This document shows positions 22,472 to 32,343 of a DNA stretch of 64,000 nt, one piece after another (position 1 is the stretch's first letter; the number at the start of each line of letters is the position of its first letter). A model generated the notes under the pieces. That model made no database searches and was not told the DNA's origin. It saw only the letters and a list, made by a program, of their open reading frames with translations. The translations under genes and the position numbers were made by a program. The stretch is from contig JADNYV010000012.1 in the NCBI GenBank assembly GCA_015501055.1, positions 1 to 64,000 of the forward strand. Direction: 5' to 3'. Source of the stretch: Mucidula mucida (taxonomy: Eukaryota; Basidiomycota; Agaricomycetes; Agaricales; Physalacriaceae).

Positions 22472-24148
22472 ATGGCCTCTCGGAAACCTAACGCAATCGA
22501 GACTAAGCTACATCAGGCAGTCCTACGCGCTCCAAATAATGTGTGTTACTCGTATAACTGATGACCTATACCAACACTGTAATAGGAATTGACTGCAAAA
22601 CAACTGGGAGCTATCGTTGCGGATCCAAAAGTTCGACAAGATGCACTCAACTTTTTGCTCGCCGCTGGGCTATTCAAGTCCTTTATGGACAAGAAGAACA
22701 ATCTGAGTTTTAAAACGGTGTCTAAAGTAGAACTCACTGCGTACTATTCCCTGAGCTTTTACATCCGAGCGGACCTAATCTCTTTTCGATAGGACAAAGG
22801 ATTTGACAGGGGAAGAGAACCTTGTACTGGGTCACATCAAAGCGTCCAATAATGAAGGTACGGGTCTCTTGCAGCTGTCATAGTCGGAACTCGTTTAGCG
22901 GCTTTGCAGGCATTTGGACGAAACATCTCAAGGCGAAGACCAACCTCCACCAAACTGTCATTGATCGATGCATCAAAACCCTCACTCAGAAACGACTAAT
23001 TAAACGCGTCCAGTCGGTTCAGGTATGCCAGCTGCAGTAATCGCCTTTCCTTTAGAGTCTTACGACAACATCTCAGCATGCCACACGAAAAATCTACATG
23101 CTCGAAGGAATAGAGCCTTCGATTTCACTCACCGGAGGACCATGGTATACGGATAATGAATTGGACACGGAGTTCATTGATACCTTGATGAAAGCATGCC
23201 TCAAGCTCATTCGCGACATGGTACGTTCTCATTCATTTCGTTTAGAATGAAGGTTCACGACATTATAGAGTTTTCCCAACCGCAAGTCGTATTCTGAAGG
23301 AGTTCTTTATCCCCTCTCGAACTCCCCGAAATATCCCACGGCACAACAGATTGCAAGCACATTGAAGAAGGCTCGTCTCACGGAGACGGAATTGACTATC
23401 GAACATGTCGACATGTTGCTCAATGTTCTCGTGTTGGATGGCGAGATAGAGAGGGTATGATCCCACTCTGTTCTCCTGATCACACTTGTTGACGGGGACT
23501 CAGGTGCCTGCCTTTGGAACCACTCTTTGGAATGCAGAATTTCTAGGATCGGATTCTGAAGACGATGCTGACAGAAAGCGGAAAAAACGGAAACGGAAAC
23601 ACGAGTCTTCTGATAGCGAAGAAGATGACGACTCTTCGAGGAAACGCAAGAAGAAAAGGAAAGGTGTCAGCGATGACGAGACAGACAGTGATACCGACCA
23701 GGTCAAGAAGAAGAAGAAGAAGAAACTGAAGGTGGAATCGGATTCAGAGGACGAAACGGCTAAACGACGGAAGAAAGACATGGATGCGTCCGAACGAGAG
23801 GATGATGGCAGCGAGGACGAAGCCAAACGAAAGAAGAAAAAGCGCTCCAAACGCGATGATAGTTCCTCGGACAGTGATTCAGATGACTCGGATCGTGGTC
23901 GACATGGTCGTAAATCCCGGAAACGCCGCAAACATTCTGCTTCTCCAATGCTTGAAGACATGGGCGCATTCTTCTACAGGGCAATAAAGGAGGAACGTGT
24001 GTCGCTTGGATGGTCTCAGGCGCCTTGCAGCAAGTGCCCCTCCTTTGCATTCTGCAAGGATGGCGGACCAGTCAATCCGAGCGATTGTGTGTACTACGGG
24101 GACTGGTTAGCCGGCGGTACAGTGGAGGCTATCGAAGACGCGACATAG
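22472..24148 (+). CDS. RNA polymerase III subunit RPC6 (C34) with long Lys/Ser/Asp insertion
   Basis: Exon 1 is 22472-22540 (MASRKPNAIETKLHQ), exon 2 starts at 22586. Winged-helix domains are visible: NFLLAAGLFKSF, ENLVLGHIKASNNEGIWTK, HLKAKTNLHQTVIDRCIK, RKIYMLEGIEPS and LTGGPWYTDNELDTEFID. The C-terminus has the iron-sulfur cysteines CSKC, then FAFC, then PSDC, spaced C-x2-C-x5-C-x10-C, ending VYYGDWL. Between them (about 23545-23945) sits a roughly 135-residue KRKK/SDSE/DDSS-rich insertion. RPC6 contacts TFIIIB and opens the promoter for tRNA and 5S transcription. The exon 2-3 junction near 22729 is off by one base in the sequence given. Confidence 0.9.
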
Positions 24149-24196
24149 TGATGATGATGGATTCTCGTTACTAGCATTCTGATTATCTCGATCGTG

Positions 24197-25194
24197 TCAT
24201 AATTCGCGCATGCAGCGTTCTACAAAAGCAGCCGCATCATGTGAAAACAACCATGGGTGTGGCTCTAATTCGGAGTAAACCTTGGTTTCCGCCTCTTCAT
24301 CGACACGCTCGGCGACCACGCCTTGATATAGATCCTCGCCTAGATATGTTGTAAATTTATGAAATACCCATCCTAGAGGGATGCTTCCGTCGACCCGGAC
24401 GGTTTCCGAGTCTGCGTCGTACTCGACGCGCCGAAAGTCAAATCCAAGGCCAAGTCCGAGGGCCTTGGTGTAAGCCTCCTTCACTGTCCATATCCAAAAA
24501 AATCGCTTCAAGGCTTCGTCATGCGGGACGGAAGACAGACTCCTCCGTTCTAGGTTCGTAAGCTAGAGAAGACGGGTGAGTGCATTCTCACCATTACGGA
24601 GAGGTAGGTACATGCCTGATCTTCCATGGTATCTATGAATGAAGCGAGCGAGTCGCGACCTGGTATTCTTACTTTCATAACGTCTACTCCCAAGCTAAAG
24701 GACGGAGGACCATGCGCTCCTTTCCCAAAGGCCATTGCGATTAGCCCATTGTCGTGGGAGACATTAAACGCAATGGGTGGGTCTATTCCTGGTGTAGTCT
24801 GCGGTACAGGTTGTTTGTTAGTCATACCCAGGTGCGACAGCGGCGGGGGGGAGGATCACGATGTACGGCTTTTTCGCTGCAGTCACGGCAAAGGTCATGT
24901 CTTTGGGCGGGATGCCATGCTCCTTGAGCATGACACGAGGGAGGAGACGTCCGATCAAGCTTCCTATTGCGGATTCAGCCTCCAGGCGCGCGAGGGCGAG
25001 GCTGAGGCTCACTACATGCATCTTCCCTGCGGAAGAACTTGCGTATCCGGATCATACTCTCTTCGTCTACGAGGGCCAGGCCGCCTTCATAGAGCTACCG
25101 GCGCTACGTGTCATCGTCTGACGCTTTGAACGACGCACAGACGCACTTGGTCAGAGACAGCAGCTGGCTCGTACTTGACGATCCACGTTTTCAT
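24197..25194 (-). CDS. Sfp-type 4'-phosphopantetheinyl transferase
   Basis: Moves the phosphopantetheine arm from CoA to carrier-protein serines (fungal NpgA/Lys5 role: aminoadipate reductase, polyketide and non-ribosomal peptide synthases). Five exons, minus strand, ATG at 25194 (MKTWIVKYEPAAVS). Motifs: SLIGRLLPRVML, TAAKKPYI, IAFNVSHDNGLIA, FSLGVDVMKV (metal-binding Asp) and WTVKEAYTKALGLGLGFDFR. The join between FIDTMEDQ and LTNLERR needs a GC-AG intron (24563-24615, donor GCATGT). The stop lies 48 bp from the RPC6 stop (convergent) and the start 118 bp from the MAK32-like start (divergent). About 270 residues, usual for the family. Confidence 0.88.
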
Positions 25195-25312
25195 GATAGC
25201 CAGGTGCAATCCGGGATTTGCGGGACCAATATAGAAGGAAGTCAAGAGAAAAGATCTATGCGTCATTGTTGTCGATCACTTATCGAAATCTGATCTTTAC
25301 ACCTTCATCTGG

Positions 25313-26716
25313 ATGGCTGAACATAAGCCTCCTCAATTCGTTACCCTTGGGATGTTCATTATTGATGAGTTCTCCTTCTTGGACGAGGACGGGAATTCGA
25401 CTGGTAAAATGCTGTCGCCCCAGGAAAGTCACCGCCCGTTGAGATTCTTAATCTCTGACTTTGGTATCTGATTCTGACCGATAGATTGGAGGTGGCGGCA
25501 CCTATGCTGCGATTGGTGCTCGCATATGGTCAGATGCCACGACACCTCTCTCTTTCCATGGCTGAACTTGTATTCAAACGCGTTCAGGCTCGAGCCCGAT
25601 GAAGTAGGGATGGTAGTCGATAGAGGGCATGATTGGCCCTCCTACGTGCAGAAAGACCTCGAAAGATACGGATCTGACATCTGGATGTTTCGGGATCAGC
25701 CAGATGCGAAAACGACCCGCGCGCTGAACTCGTACATGGGGGATCATCGAAGGTATATCCCACCCACCGCTATTATCTAGATGTCATCTAGCTAATTTCA
25801 ATAACGAAACAATATATAGCTTTGACTATCTGACACCGCGGATTCGCATAACGCCTCGAGATCTCAAGGGAACGAGGCTCGCGGGGGCGACACGACTTCA
25901 TTTCATTTGCTCGCCTTCCAGAGCCTCCGCTATCATGTCAGAGGTACGCGAAGTCCCCGATTGGGATCCAATCACGATTTGGGAACCTATACCCGTGAGT
26001 CGCGTTGTTGAGTGCATGCATTCCACGAGGAGATAAATCACATTCAGGATCGATGCGTGCCAGAAGAATTGGAGCCGCTGATAGAAGTGCTACCTTCAAT
26101 ATCTATTCTGAGGTGAAGTGGATCAGAATGTCGTCTGGTGTGCACGCTGACCTACAACGACAGTCCAAATGCAGAGGAGGCACTGACCGTTCTGTCGTTA
26201 CCATTGCCGCCCACGAAAGAAACAATCGAAGAAGCAGCGCAGAAGTTTCTTGATATTGGAGTCGGGGGCGATGGTGAAGGCGCCGTCATTATTCGAAGTG
26301 GAGAGCTGGGCGCGTACGTGTCGACACGGTCGAAGGGTGGGAAATGGATGGATGCGTACTGGACGGCATCCAATCCCGAGAAAGTTGTCGATGTGACAGG
26401 TAGGTTTAGTTTATTGTGGTGTGAATATTGTAATAACGGAGCTATAGGCGCGGGCAATAGTTTCCTTGGAGGGCTAGGAGCAGGTTTATCGTTAGTGGAT
26501 GATGATGTGTACGAGGGTGAGTTCAAAAACTTTCGGAGGCAAGGGACAACGTACTCATTGTGATTCACAGCGACCATGTACGCCACGATATCTGCTTCAT
26601 ATGTCATCGAACAAGAAGGACTTCCGAGAATCTCGATGGCTATTGACGGATCTTCCCTCTGGAATGGCGATTCACCGAAGGAGCGGTTGAAATTATTGCG
26701 AGAGAGATCAACATGA
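25313..26716 (+). CDS. MAK32-like pfkB-fold protein
   Basis: The start MAEHKPPQFVTLGMFIIDEF matches the Mak32 group of pfkB (ribokinase-fold) proteins. IGGGGTYAAIGARIW follows, then MVVDRGHDWP, a C-terminal core DVTGAGNSFLGGLGAG and ATMYATISASYVIEQEGLP. In catalytic sugar kinases the core reads GAGD, with Asp as base; here it is GAGN, as also typical of Mak32, so sugar-kinase activity is doubtful. Yeast Mak32 affects maintenance of a double-stranded RNA virus. Later introns have normal borders, but the first join (MLSPQ to IGGGG) leaves a GAAAGT where a donor should be. About 380 residues. Confidence 0.82.
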
Positions 26717-26966
26717 GCAGACAATGTAAGCGTACCATGTATACTGGAATACAATCAAGGCGTCTCCGCATATAGTTCCTGCATTGCACACGTGAGTTTC
26801 ATTCGGTCCTTATTTCTCGATTCGCCAAATGAACGAAACATTTTGTTGATGAAGAGATACAGAGACGGTCCGATTATGTATGGTACATTGTACAGTACTA
26901 CAGAGAGCGTCGGTATGACAATAAAGATATGGAAGGATATATGCGTAGTGGTACATACAGAGATTA

Positions 26967-27600
26967 TCATCCTGTTGACTGAAACTTTGCGCGGCTGGCA
27001 GCAAATAATTCCTCCTGCGCTGCTAGGAGTTCCTGTTCGGTCATTCCAGACTGTTCAAACTTGGAAACCTTCTTTTCGCGGTCCTGAATCACAGTTGAGT
27101 AACAGATGGAACGGAATATGAAGGGCGACACCTTCTGTTGTTGTTTATGATCCTTGAGGACGTCCTCTACTTCTGCGGTAAACGAATCAAAGCCGAGTGT
27201 CTGTGGTGGTAATGGATATAGCGTCGACCGAAGATGGACTCGAGGCGTACTTTGAGGGCGGTGATTATGTGGTCCGGGGCAATCGTCTTCTTGGATTCCT
27301 TTTCGCATACTTCGTTTGCCTCTGATGAAATTAAGTGTATAAACTCTGCCAAGTCCAAAGTCAATGCATTGTGGCGTCAAGCCAGGCAGAGGGCTGACCG
27401 ACGCAGCATTCAATCACTAAATCCCGGGTTTCTTTTGCACAGGAAATGTCGTTGGGCAAGAGTTCTGGTTTGCCATCAACGCGTCGTACGGGCGGGCGGT
27501 CGTCGGGGTGCGCACCTTGGATCATTTTCGTCACAGTTGCCTTAGGGAGAGACAGGTCCTCGTCGGGCGGCGCCCCCGAGTGTCCTTCGCGGTCTGACAT
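26967..27600 (-). CDS. Negative cofactor 2 beta subunit (Dr1/Ncb2), histone fold
   Basis: Starts MSDREGHSGAPPDEDLSLP at 27600. Histone-fold core: LPKATVTKMIQELLPNDIS, CAKETRDLVIECCVEFIHLI, SSEANEVCEKESKKTIAPDH, LGFDSF, VEDVLKDHKQQQ, then the TBP-binding/repressor tail with SGMTEQELLAAQEELF. NC2 binds the TBP-DNA complex and blocks TFIIA/TFIIB entry. Four introns; the first (inside MIQ|E) is a stop-free multiple of three, so an uncorrected frame shows a spurious HPDDRPPVRRVDGKP insert. ATG is only 82 bp from the divergent SmF ATG. Around 145 residues. Confidence 0.92.
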
Positions 27601-27682
27601 GGTGGTAGGAGGAGAAAGCAAACGGGGCCGAGATAATAAAAGGACGACCGAGTTTGGAACTCCGCACGTGCTTGCAACCATC

Positions 27683-28142
27683 ATGTCGGGCGTCAGTATT
27701 TTGGATTTGCTGCTCTCGATGCTCGCTGACAATCGTCTAGGTCAACCCAGTCAACCCCAAGCCATTTCTGCAGGAGCTCACTGGAAAGCCCGTCTTTGTG
27801 CGCCTAAAATGGGGACAGGAATACAGCGGTTTCCTTGTTAGTACTGATGGGTTCATGAACCTCCAGGCAAGCTTTTGTCGCATTTTTTCCGAATTGATTG
27901 ACTTGATGAAGCCTTAGCTTGCGAACACGGAAGAGTTCCAGGATGGAAAGTCGAATGGTGCACTTGGAGAGGTTTTTATACGGTGCGCTGCCTAGTCTTC
28001 TGCTCTCAAGTGATCGCTGATGATAGTGTTGCAGGTGTAACAATGTTTTGTACATAATAAGTCGCCTTTCATCTTTCTTATTCCTATACCTAACTGTCTG
28101 TATTACAGAGAGGCACCACCAGCACCTAGCACTGCCGAGTAA
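27683..28142 (+). CDS. Small nuclear ribonucleoprotein SmF
   Basis: Sm-fold protein of the spliceosomal snRNP core. Exons 27683-27691 (MSG), 27741-27866, 27918-27982, 28035 to about 28050 and 28109-28142. Sm1 motif: [39 protein letters not shown]; Sm2: [12 protein letters not shown], then [11 protein letters not shown]. Intron 27867-27917 has a GC donor (CAG|GCAAGC), required because FMNLQ|LANTEEF is conserved. The last donor, after LYI, reads ATAATAAGT with no GT at the needed place; a lost base or two is the simplest reason. About 88 residues, normal. Confidence 0.9.
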
Positions 28143-28211
28143 CGCGTTGCTCTCGGTTTCAGCATGTATTAAAACTGTATCTACATACACCCATCGATGT
28201 TGTCATCTACT

Positions 28212-28737
28212 TCAAGCATCATGCTTGTGGTCGGAATGTCCCAGCGACCTTTCAGGCTGAATTACATCTCGCAGACGTTGTTTCTTGCCATTCCAATCAG
28301 CAAAATCCGATTCGATCTGACTCGATCACCTACAAGTGCCTTCAATTCTGGAAATCCGCCTTCAACTTTCCTATCCCACAGTAGATGTGGCGTGTTACGG
28401 CCTACAGAGATCCAGACTCGGAATCGTCCTGCTGTTTCTTCTGTATTAAGCGGATGTAGTGAAATACTGTCGATGATTGGTGGCGGGAACGTCAGGAAGA
28501 GTTCCGTCTGCACCCAAGTTGCCCGGTGCAACCTAAAATACTCTCAATGGTGGTAAGTGGTATACTGATATGGCATACCAGCGGCACTGGTATAGCACAT
28601 GAGTATCATGCTAGTGACTAGTAAAGGATACGAACTCTGTCACAGAACTCAATAGTAATGCTTGTCCCCGTGAAATGTTCAGGAAAGACAAAGGTCGAAG
28701 GATCCAAGAGCGAGTTAGCAGTGGATGTTGCAGCCAT
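28212..28737 (-). CDS. Rdx/SelW-like thioredoxin-fold protein
   Basis: Exon 1 is 28737-28636, ending ITIEFCDR; a tiny second exon adds the second cysteine and Arg, giving a CDRCRWL motif with a CxxC redox pair; exon 3 carries HRATWVQTELFLTF, LLWDRKVEGGFPELKAL; exon 4 gives KQRLRDVIQPERSLGHSD. LWDRK, GGFPE-LK and LGHSD are the signature of fungal Rdx (selenoprotein W-like) proteins, with Cys in both positions, so no selenocysteine. Redox partner unknown. The gene is convergent with SmF (69 bp) and divergent from Pch2 (122 bp). Confidence 0.87.
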
Positions 28738-28859
28738 AATGAGCGTCAATGGGAAAGATCCGCCACGCTTTGTCAGCAAGATCGCGTGGTTTTGTTTACG
28801 CGTTGTTTGTTCGAACGCGCTTCTTGAGCGCTTGTCCTTCAACCACGATCACCTCTACC

Positions 28860-30632
28860 ATGACTGTCATGACTGCTCTCGAGGCATCCAAGCCCAGATG
28901 GCCAGTACACGGTGCGCCCTGCTCTTCGACCAAGATATGTTCTCTGATGTGCGTGTAGTCGAAGTCCGTTTGAAGGCTCGCGCAACAGCTCGTTTCGAGA
29001 CAATACGACTTCATGTGCATGACTGGATCGCAACTTTCAACCGCATCAACCTTGCTTCTACCCTTTCAGGCTGGGAAATTATACCAGAGCTGGCCACCGC
29101 TGTCGATCGCATCATCGTTTCCGAATCATCTTGTCCATCACAGTCGCTTCCTCTCGACGAGCTTGTGCTTCAGGTCCATGTCTATCAACCATCGGAAGCA
29201 GAAACATTTGAAGAGTTCTCCAACAACGGCAAGGATGAGGAGGACGATACTATGGCTGCGAGCGTCTGCGAACTGCCTAATATCGGATGGGAAGGACTTT
29301 GGGATTCCCTCATATATGCGGATGACATCAAAATGAAACTGTTGGAGTATATCCACGCTACACTCATTTTCAGTGATGCCAACGTGAACTGTCGGTATGC
29401 CTCTAATTTTCATAGAATAGTTGTTCACTCTTTCCTAGTCAACCTTGTCACATGGAATCGTGTGGTCTTGTTACACGGTCCTCCGGGAACCGGAAAGACA
29501 TCTCTCTGTCGTGCACTTGCACAAAAACTGTCAATCCGTCTATCTCACCGGTCAGTTACGCGTCGTTTATACGAGTTTGTCTTGACAATTCCACAGGTAC
29601 ACTAACGCTCGCTTGCTGGAAATAAATGCACATTCATTATTCTCGAAATGGTTTTCGGAATCTGGTAAACTTGTTCAACGACTGTTTACGAGTATCACAG
29701 AACTCGCAGATGAAGAAGATGCTTTCCTTGTCGTGCTCATAGGTGTGTTTCCTTGTCCATTTAATTCTTTTTCTTTGCCTCAACCATGTTTAGATGAGGT
29801 GGAATCTTTGACCGCCGCGCGGGCGGGCGCTATGGCGGGAACTGAGCCTTCAGACGGCTTGCGCGTACGCATACATTTAAATTGTCCCTTTTTCAAACCT
29901 CATGGACTTTCTTTAGGTCGTAAATGCTCTACTGACTCAGCTCGACAAACTTAAACACCGCAAGAACGTTCTGGTGATGTCGACTAGCAATCTTGTTAAA
30001 GCGATAGGTACTTCTGGTTTGTCCATTCTGTTCGCCGTGTACTCATGGCACGCTTCCCTCAGACTCCGCCTTTGTCGACCGAGCAGACATCATTCAATAT
30101 GTGGATCTCCCCTCTCCCGAAGCTATTTACGAGATCCTCCGCTCTTCCTTAAGTGAAATTGTCAGCAAAGGACTCGTTTCGACAGTGGTTCGTCGTTAAA
30201 GCCCTACGACGAACATCATGCTCATGATATGTCATAGACTGTACCTAGCTTGCAGACAGCCCGCATGTACTTATTGGCAGCACCTGCGCAGCCAACAACC
30301 TCCACAACGATGGATGCCCACGCAAAATCGCGTCATGTCGCATTAAAACTGTTGGCTCTAGCTGCGACGTGCAGAGTAAGTCTCGCCTCGCACGCGCTCT
30401 GACATAACATTGACCATCCTTACAGACACAAGGTATGTCAGGCAGAGCTCTAAGGCGGCTTCCTGTCCTTGCTCTAGCCCGATACATTGGCATCAATAAT
30501 CTGACCGCGCCAACGCGCGGTGAGGACGGTACGCCAGGCGCTTCAAGAGGCTCGGCGGACGTTGACCTCTGGCTTGACGGAATGGAACGTGTCGTTGCGG
30601 ACCTCGCAAAAGAAAAAGAACACTTGACTTGA
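28860..30632 (+). CDS. Pch2/TRIP13 AAA+ ATPase
   Basis: HORMA-remodelling AAA+ ATPase of the meiotic and spindle checkpoints. ATG at 28860, exon 1 to 28911, exon 2 from 28959, about nine exons, all joining in frame. N-terminal substrate-recognition domain ([19 protein letters not shown]), then Walker [35 protein letters not shown], Walker [18 protein letters not shown], sensor 1 [26 protein letters not shown] and the C-terminal [16 protein letters not shown] (sensor 2 Arg in [11 protein letters not shown]). In other organisms Pch2 converts closed HORMA proteins (Hop1, Mad2) to an open form using p31comet. Length about 440 residues, normal. Confidence 0.92.
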
Positions 30633-30973
30633 ATGCACTCGTTTCTATCAGGGACGTGGATGCTACATACGTGCTGTTGGCTTATAATGTCTGTTGTACG
30701 CTACCGATGTATTTCTATGTATAATGCTAATGTTGATACAAAAAGCAAATGGAGAGAAACATGCACGAATCACATGCGTGGCGTAACTTCAAGGCGTGAT
30801 TGATAGCCGCACATCTAGGCCGAATTCTGAACGTGAAAATAAGATGCTGCTATATGTATACGTAGTGCTAGTTTATCGAATACAATGCGTGCTGTTTATG
30901 ATGATATCTGTTACAGATGTGATTCCAATAATGATGCTAATCCCGATGCCCGATGCCCAATACCCAATACATA
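30633..30973. other. Convergent intergenic region
   Basis: Between the Pch2 stop and the stop of the minus-strand unknown gene. Holds 3' flanks only; near 30930-30970 there is a short direct repeat of CCCGATGC/CCCAATAC-like heptamers. No gene seen. Confidence 0.45.
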
Positions 30974-32062
30974 TTAATCCTGAATGGCACGCGCCAGCAC
31001 GCGACGACATTCAGCCAAGTGTCGCAATCTGTCCACCATCCGAGACAGCTCCTCCGCCTCGTCGTCCTCATTTTCTGCCCGCTCCAAAAGCAACCCAGCA
31101 AACTCAACTTCCAATAATCCTGCTTTCTTGGCGGGCGGAGAAATGGGAGAGGGGATGTGAACTCGAGGCTTGACGTGGACTTTGGGAAGAGGCGGGGCGT
31201 CTCTCCGCTCAGAAATGCTCTTCCGACTCGGACCTTCGAGCTCGTCAATGACGCGTCGAAACTGCTCAATGGTGGCTGCAGGCATGGAATGGTGCTGTGT
31301 GGATAGAATGGAGCTGTGTCTCTCGTTCTCGAGAGGAGGAGAGGGGAGAGGGGATACGAACTTGAGATCGGCGGCATGCTTGAACGGCGAGCTTTCTTCA
31401 AAATCAAGAAAACGCTCGAGAGGCGTGTACGAGAGCGACGGGAGCTTGTCACAGTCTGGAATTCTCCCTGTCAACGGCGGCGTCATGGGTCCAGCGCGCC
31501 TAAAGAAATCCGAGTCGGCCGACTTTCCGTTTTCCTTTTCCGCCGCGGGAAAGACGCGCGCTACGGGCGATTCGGGAACTAGCGCGGCGTCGTCGACGAA
31601 GTAATCCGACGCTTGTTCGTCAGAGAAGCTGCCATCGGAGCTGTCCGCGCGAACGGAAGGAGAGCGCAACAATCCTCGAAGAATCGTGGGACTGAGTTTG
31701 GAAAAGTGCTTGAGGCGTAGAGGAGTGGAAAGGAATGGATGGCGGCGGTCCGTGTTTTTAGCACGGAGAGGCGTGCTGGTAGTCGGGATGTCCAAGATCA
31801 ACTCTGGAAACTGCGGGGCGGGAAGGAAAGACTCAGAGTCGACTCTCTGGATGTCGCGGACAGAGATGTCGAACGCCTTTAGTAAATTCTGGACATTCTG
31901 TTCGTCTGATAATATGCTATCGTTGAGGGTCTGTATGAGCGCTTGACGACCAACGGACTCTGGCTCCGTGCTGGAAGAGAAAAGATGATGCGATCCAATG
32001 TAGCGCTCAGAAAACGACGTGTAGGAGCTGCTGGAAAGACAAGATGGACTAATTTGGTCCAT
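30974..32062 (-). CDS. Unrecognised protein rich in S/T-P sites
   Basis: Single-exon frame of 363 codons from the ATG at 32062 (MDQISPSCLSSSS); the frame continues upstream to a TTG only. No domain recognised. It is Ser/Pro-rich with many SP/TP sites (SPTILRGLLRSP, AGPMTPPLTGR, FVSPLPSPP), conserved-looking hydrophobic patches (LSYTPLERFLDFEESSPF, ATIEQFRRVIDELEGP) and a C-terminal helix with coiled-coil character (LLLERAENEDDEAEELSRM). This is the look of a CDK-phosphorylated scaffold, but that is inference from composition. It sits just downstream of the CLASP gene's stop region on the same strand side, 281 bp away. Confidence 0.6.
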   Translation of the reverse strand: MDQISPSCLSSSSYTSFSERYIGSHHLFSSSTEPESVGRQALIQTLNDSILSDEQNVQNLLKAFDISVRDIQRVDSESFLPAPQFPELILDIPTTSTPLRAKNTDRRHPFLSTPLRLKHFSKLSPTILRGLLRSPSVRADSSDGSFSDEQASDYFVDDAALVPESPVARVFPAAEKENGKSADSDFFRRAGPMTPPLTGRIPDCDKLPSLSYTPLERFLDFEESSPFKHAADLKFVSPLPSPPLENERHSSILSTQHHSMPAATIEQFRRVIDELEGPSRKSISERRDAPPLPKVHVKPRVHIPSPISPPAKKAGLLEVEFAGLLLERAENEDDEAEELSRMVDRLRHLAECRRVLARAIQD

Positions 32063-32343
32063 GGCAGCAGTAGAGACAGTGATAGCTGCTGCAGCAGCAA
32101 GGAATCTCGTGGTAGGAGGTCGAGTGTGGCGCAGAGACAAAAGTTTAAGACAACAATTTGCTTCCGTGGCACGATCCCGGCGATCGCCATTAATTATTAT
32201 TCAAAAACAAAAACGAAGTTCCAGGCATAAACCATAGCTAAGGTATTTAGGACAACAGTAGGATAATGAAGAACATGATAATCATACAGTGAATGTCTTG
32301 AATCCATACAGAAAGAAAGTCGTCGCATCACGGGTATCTATCG

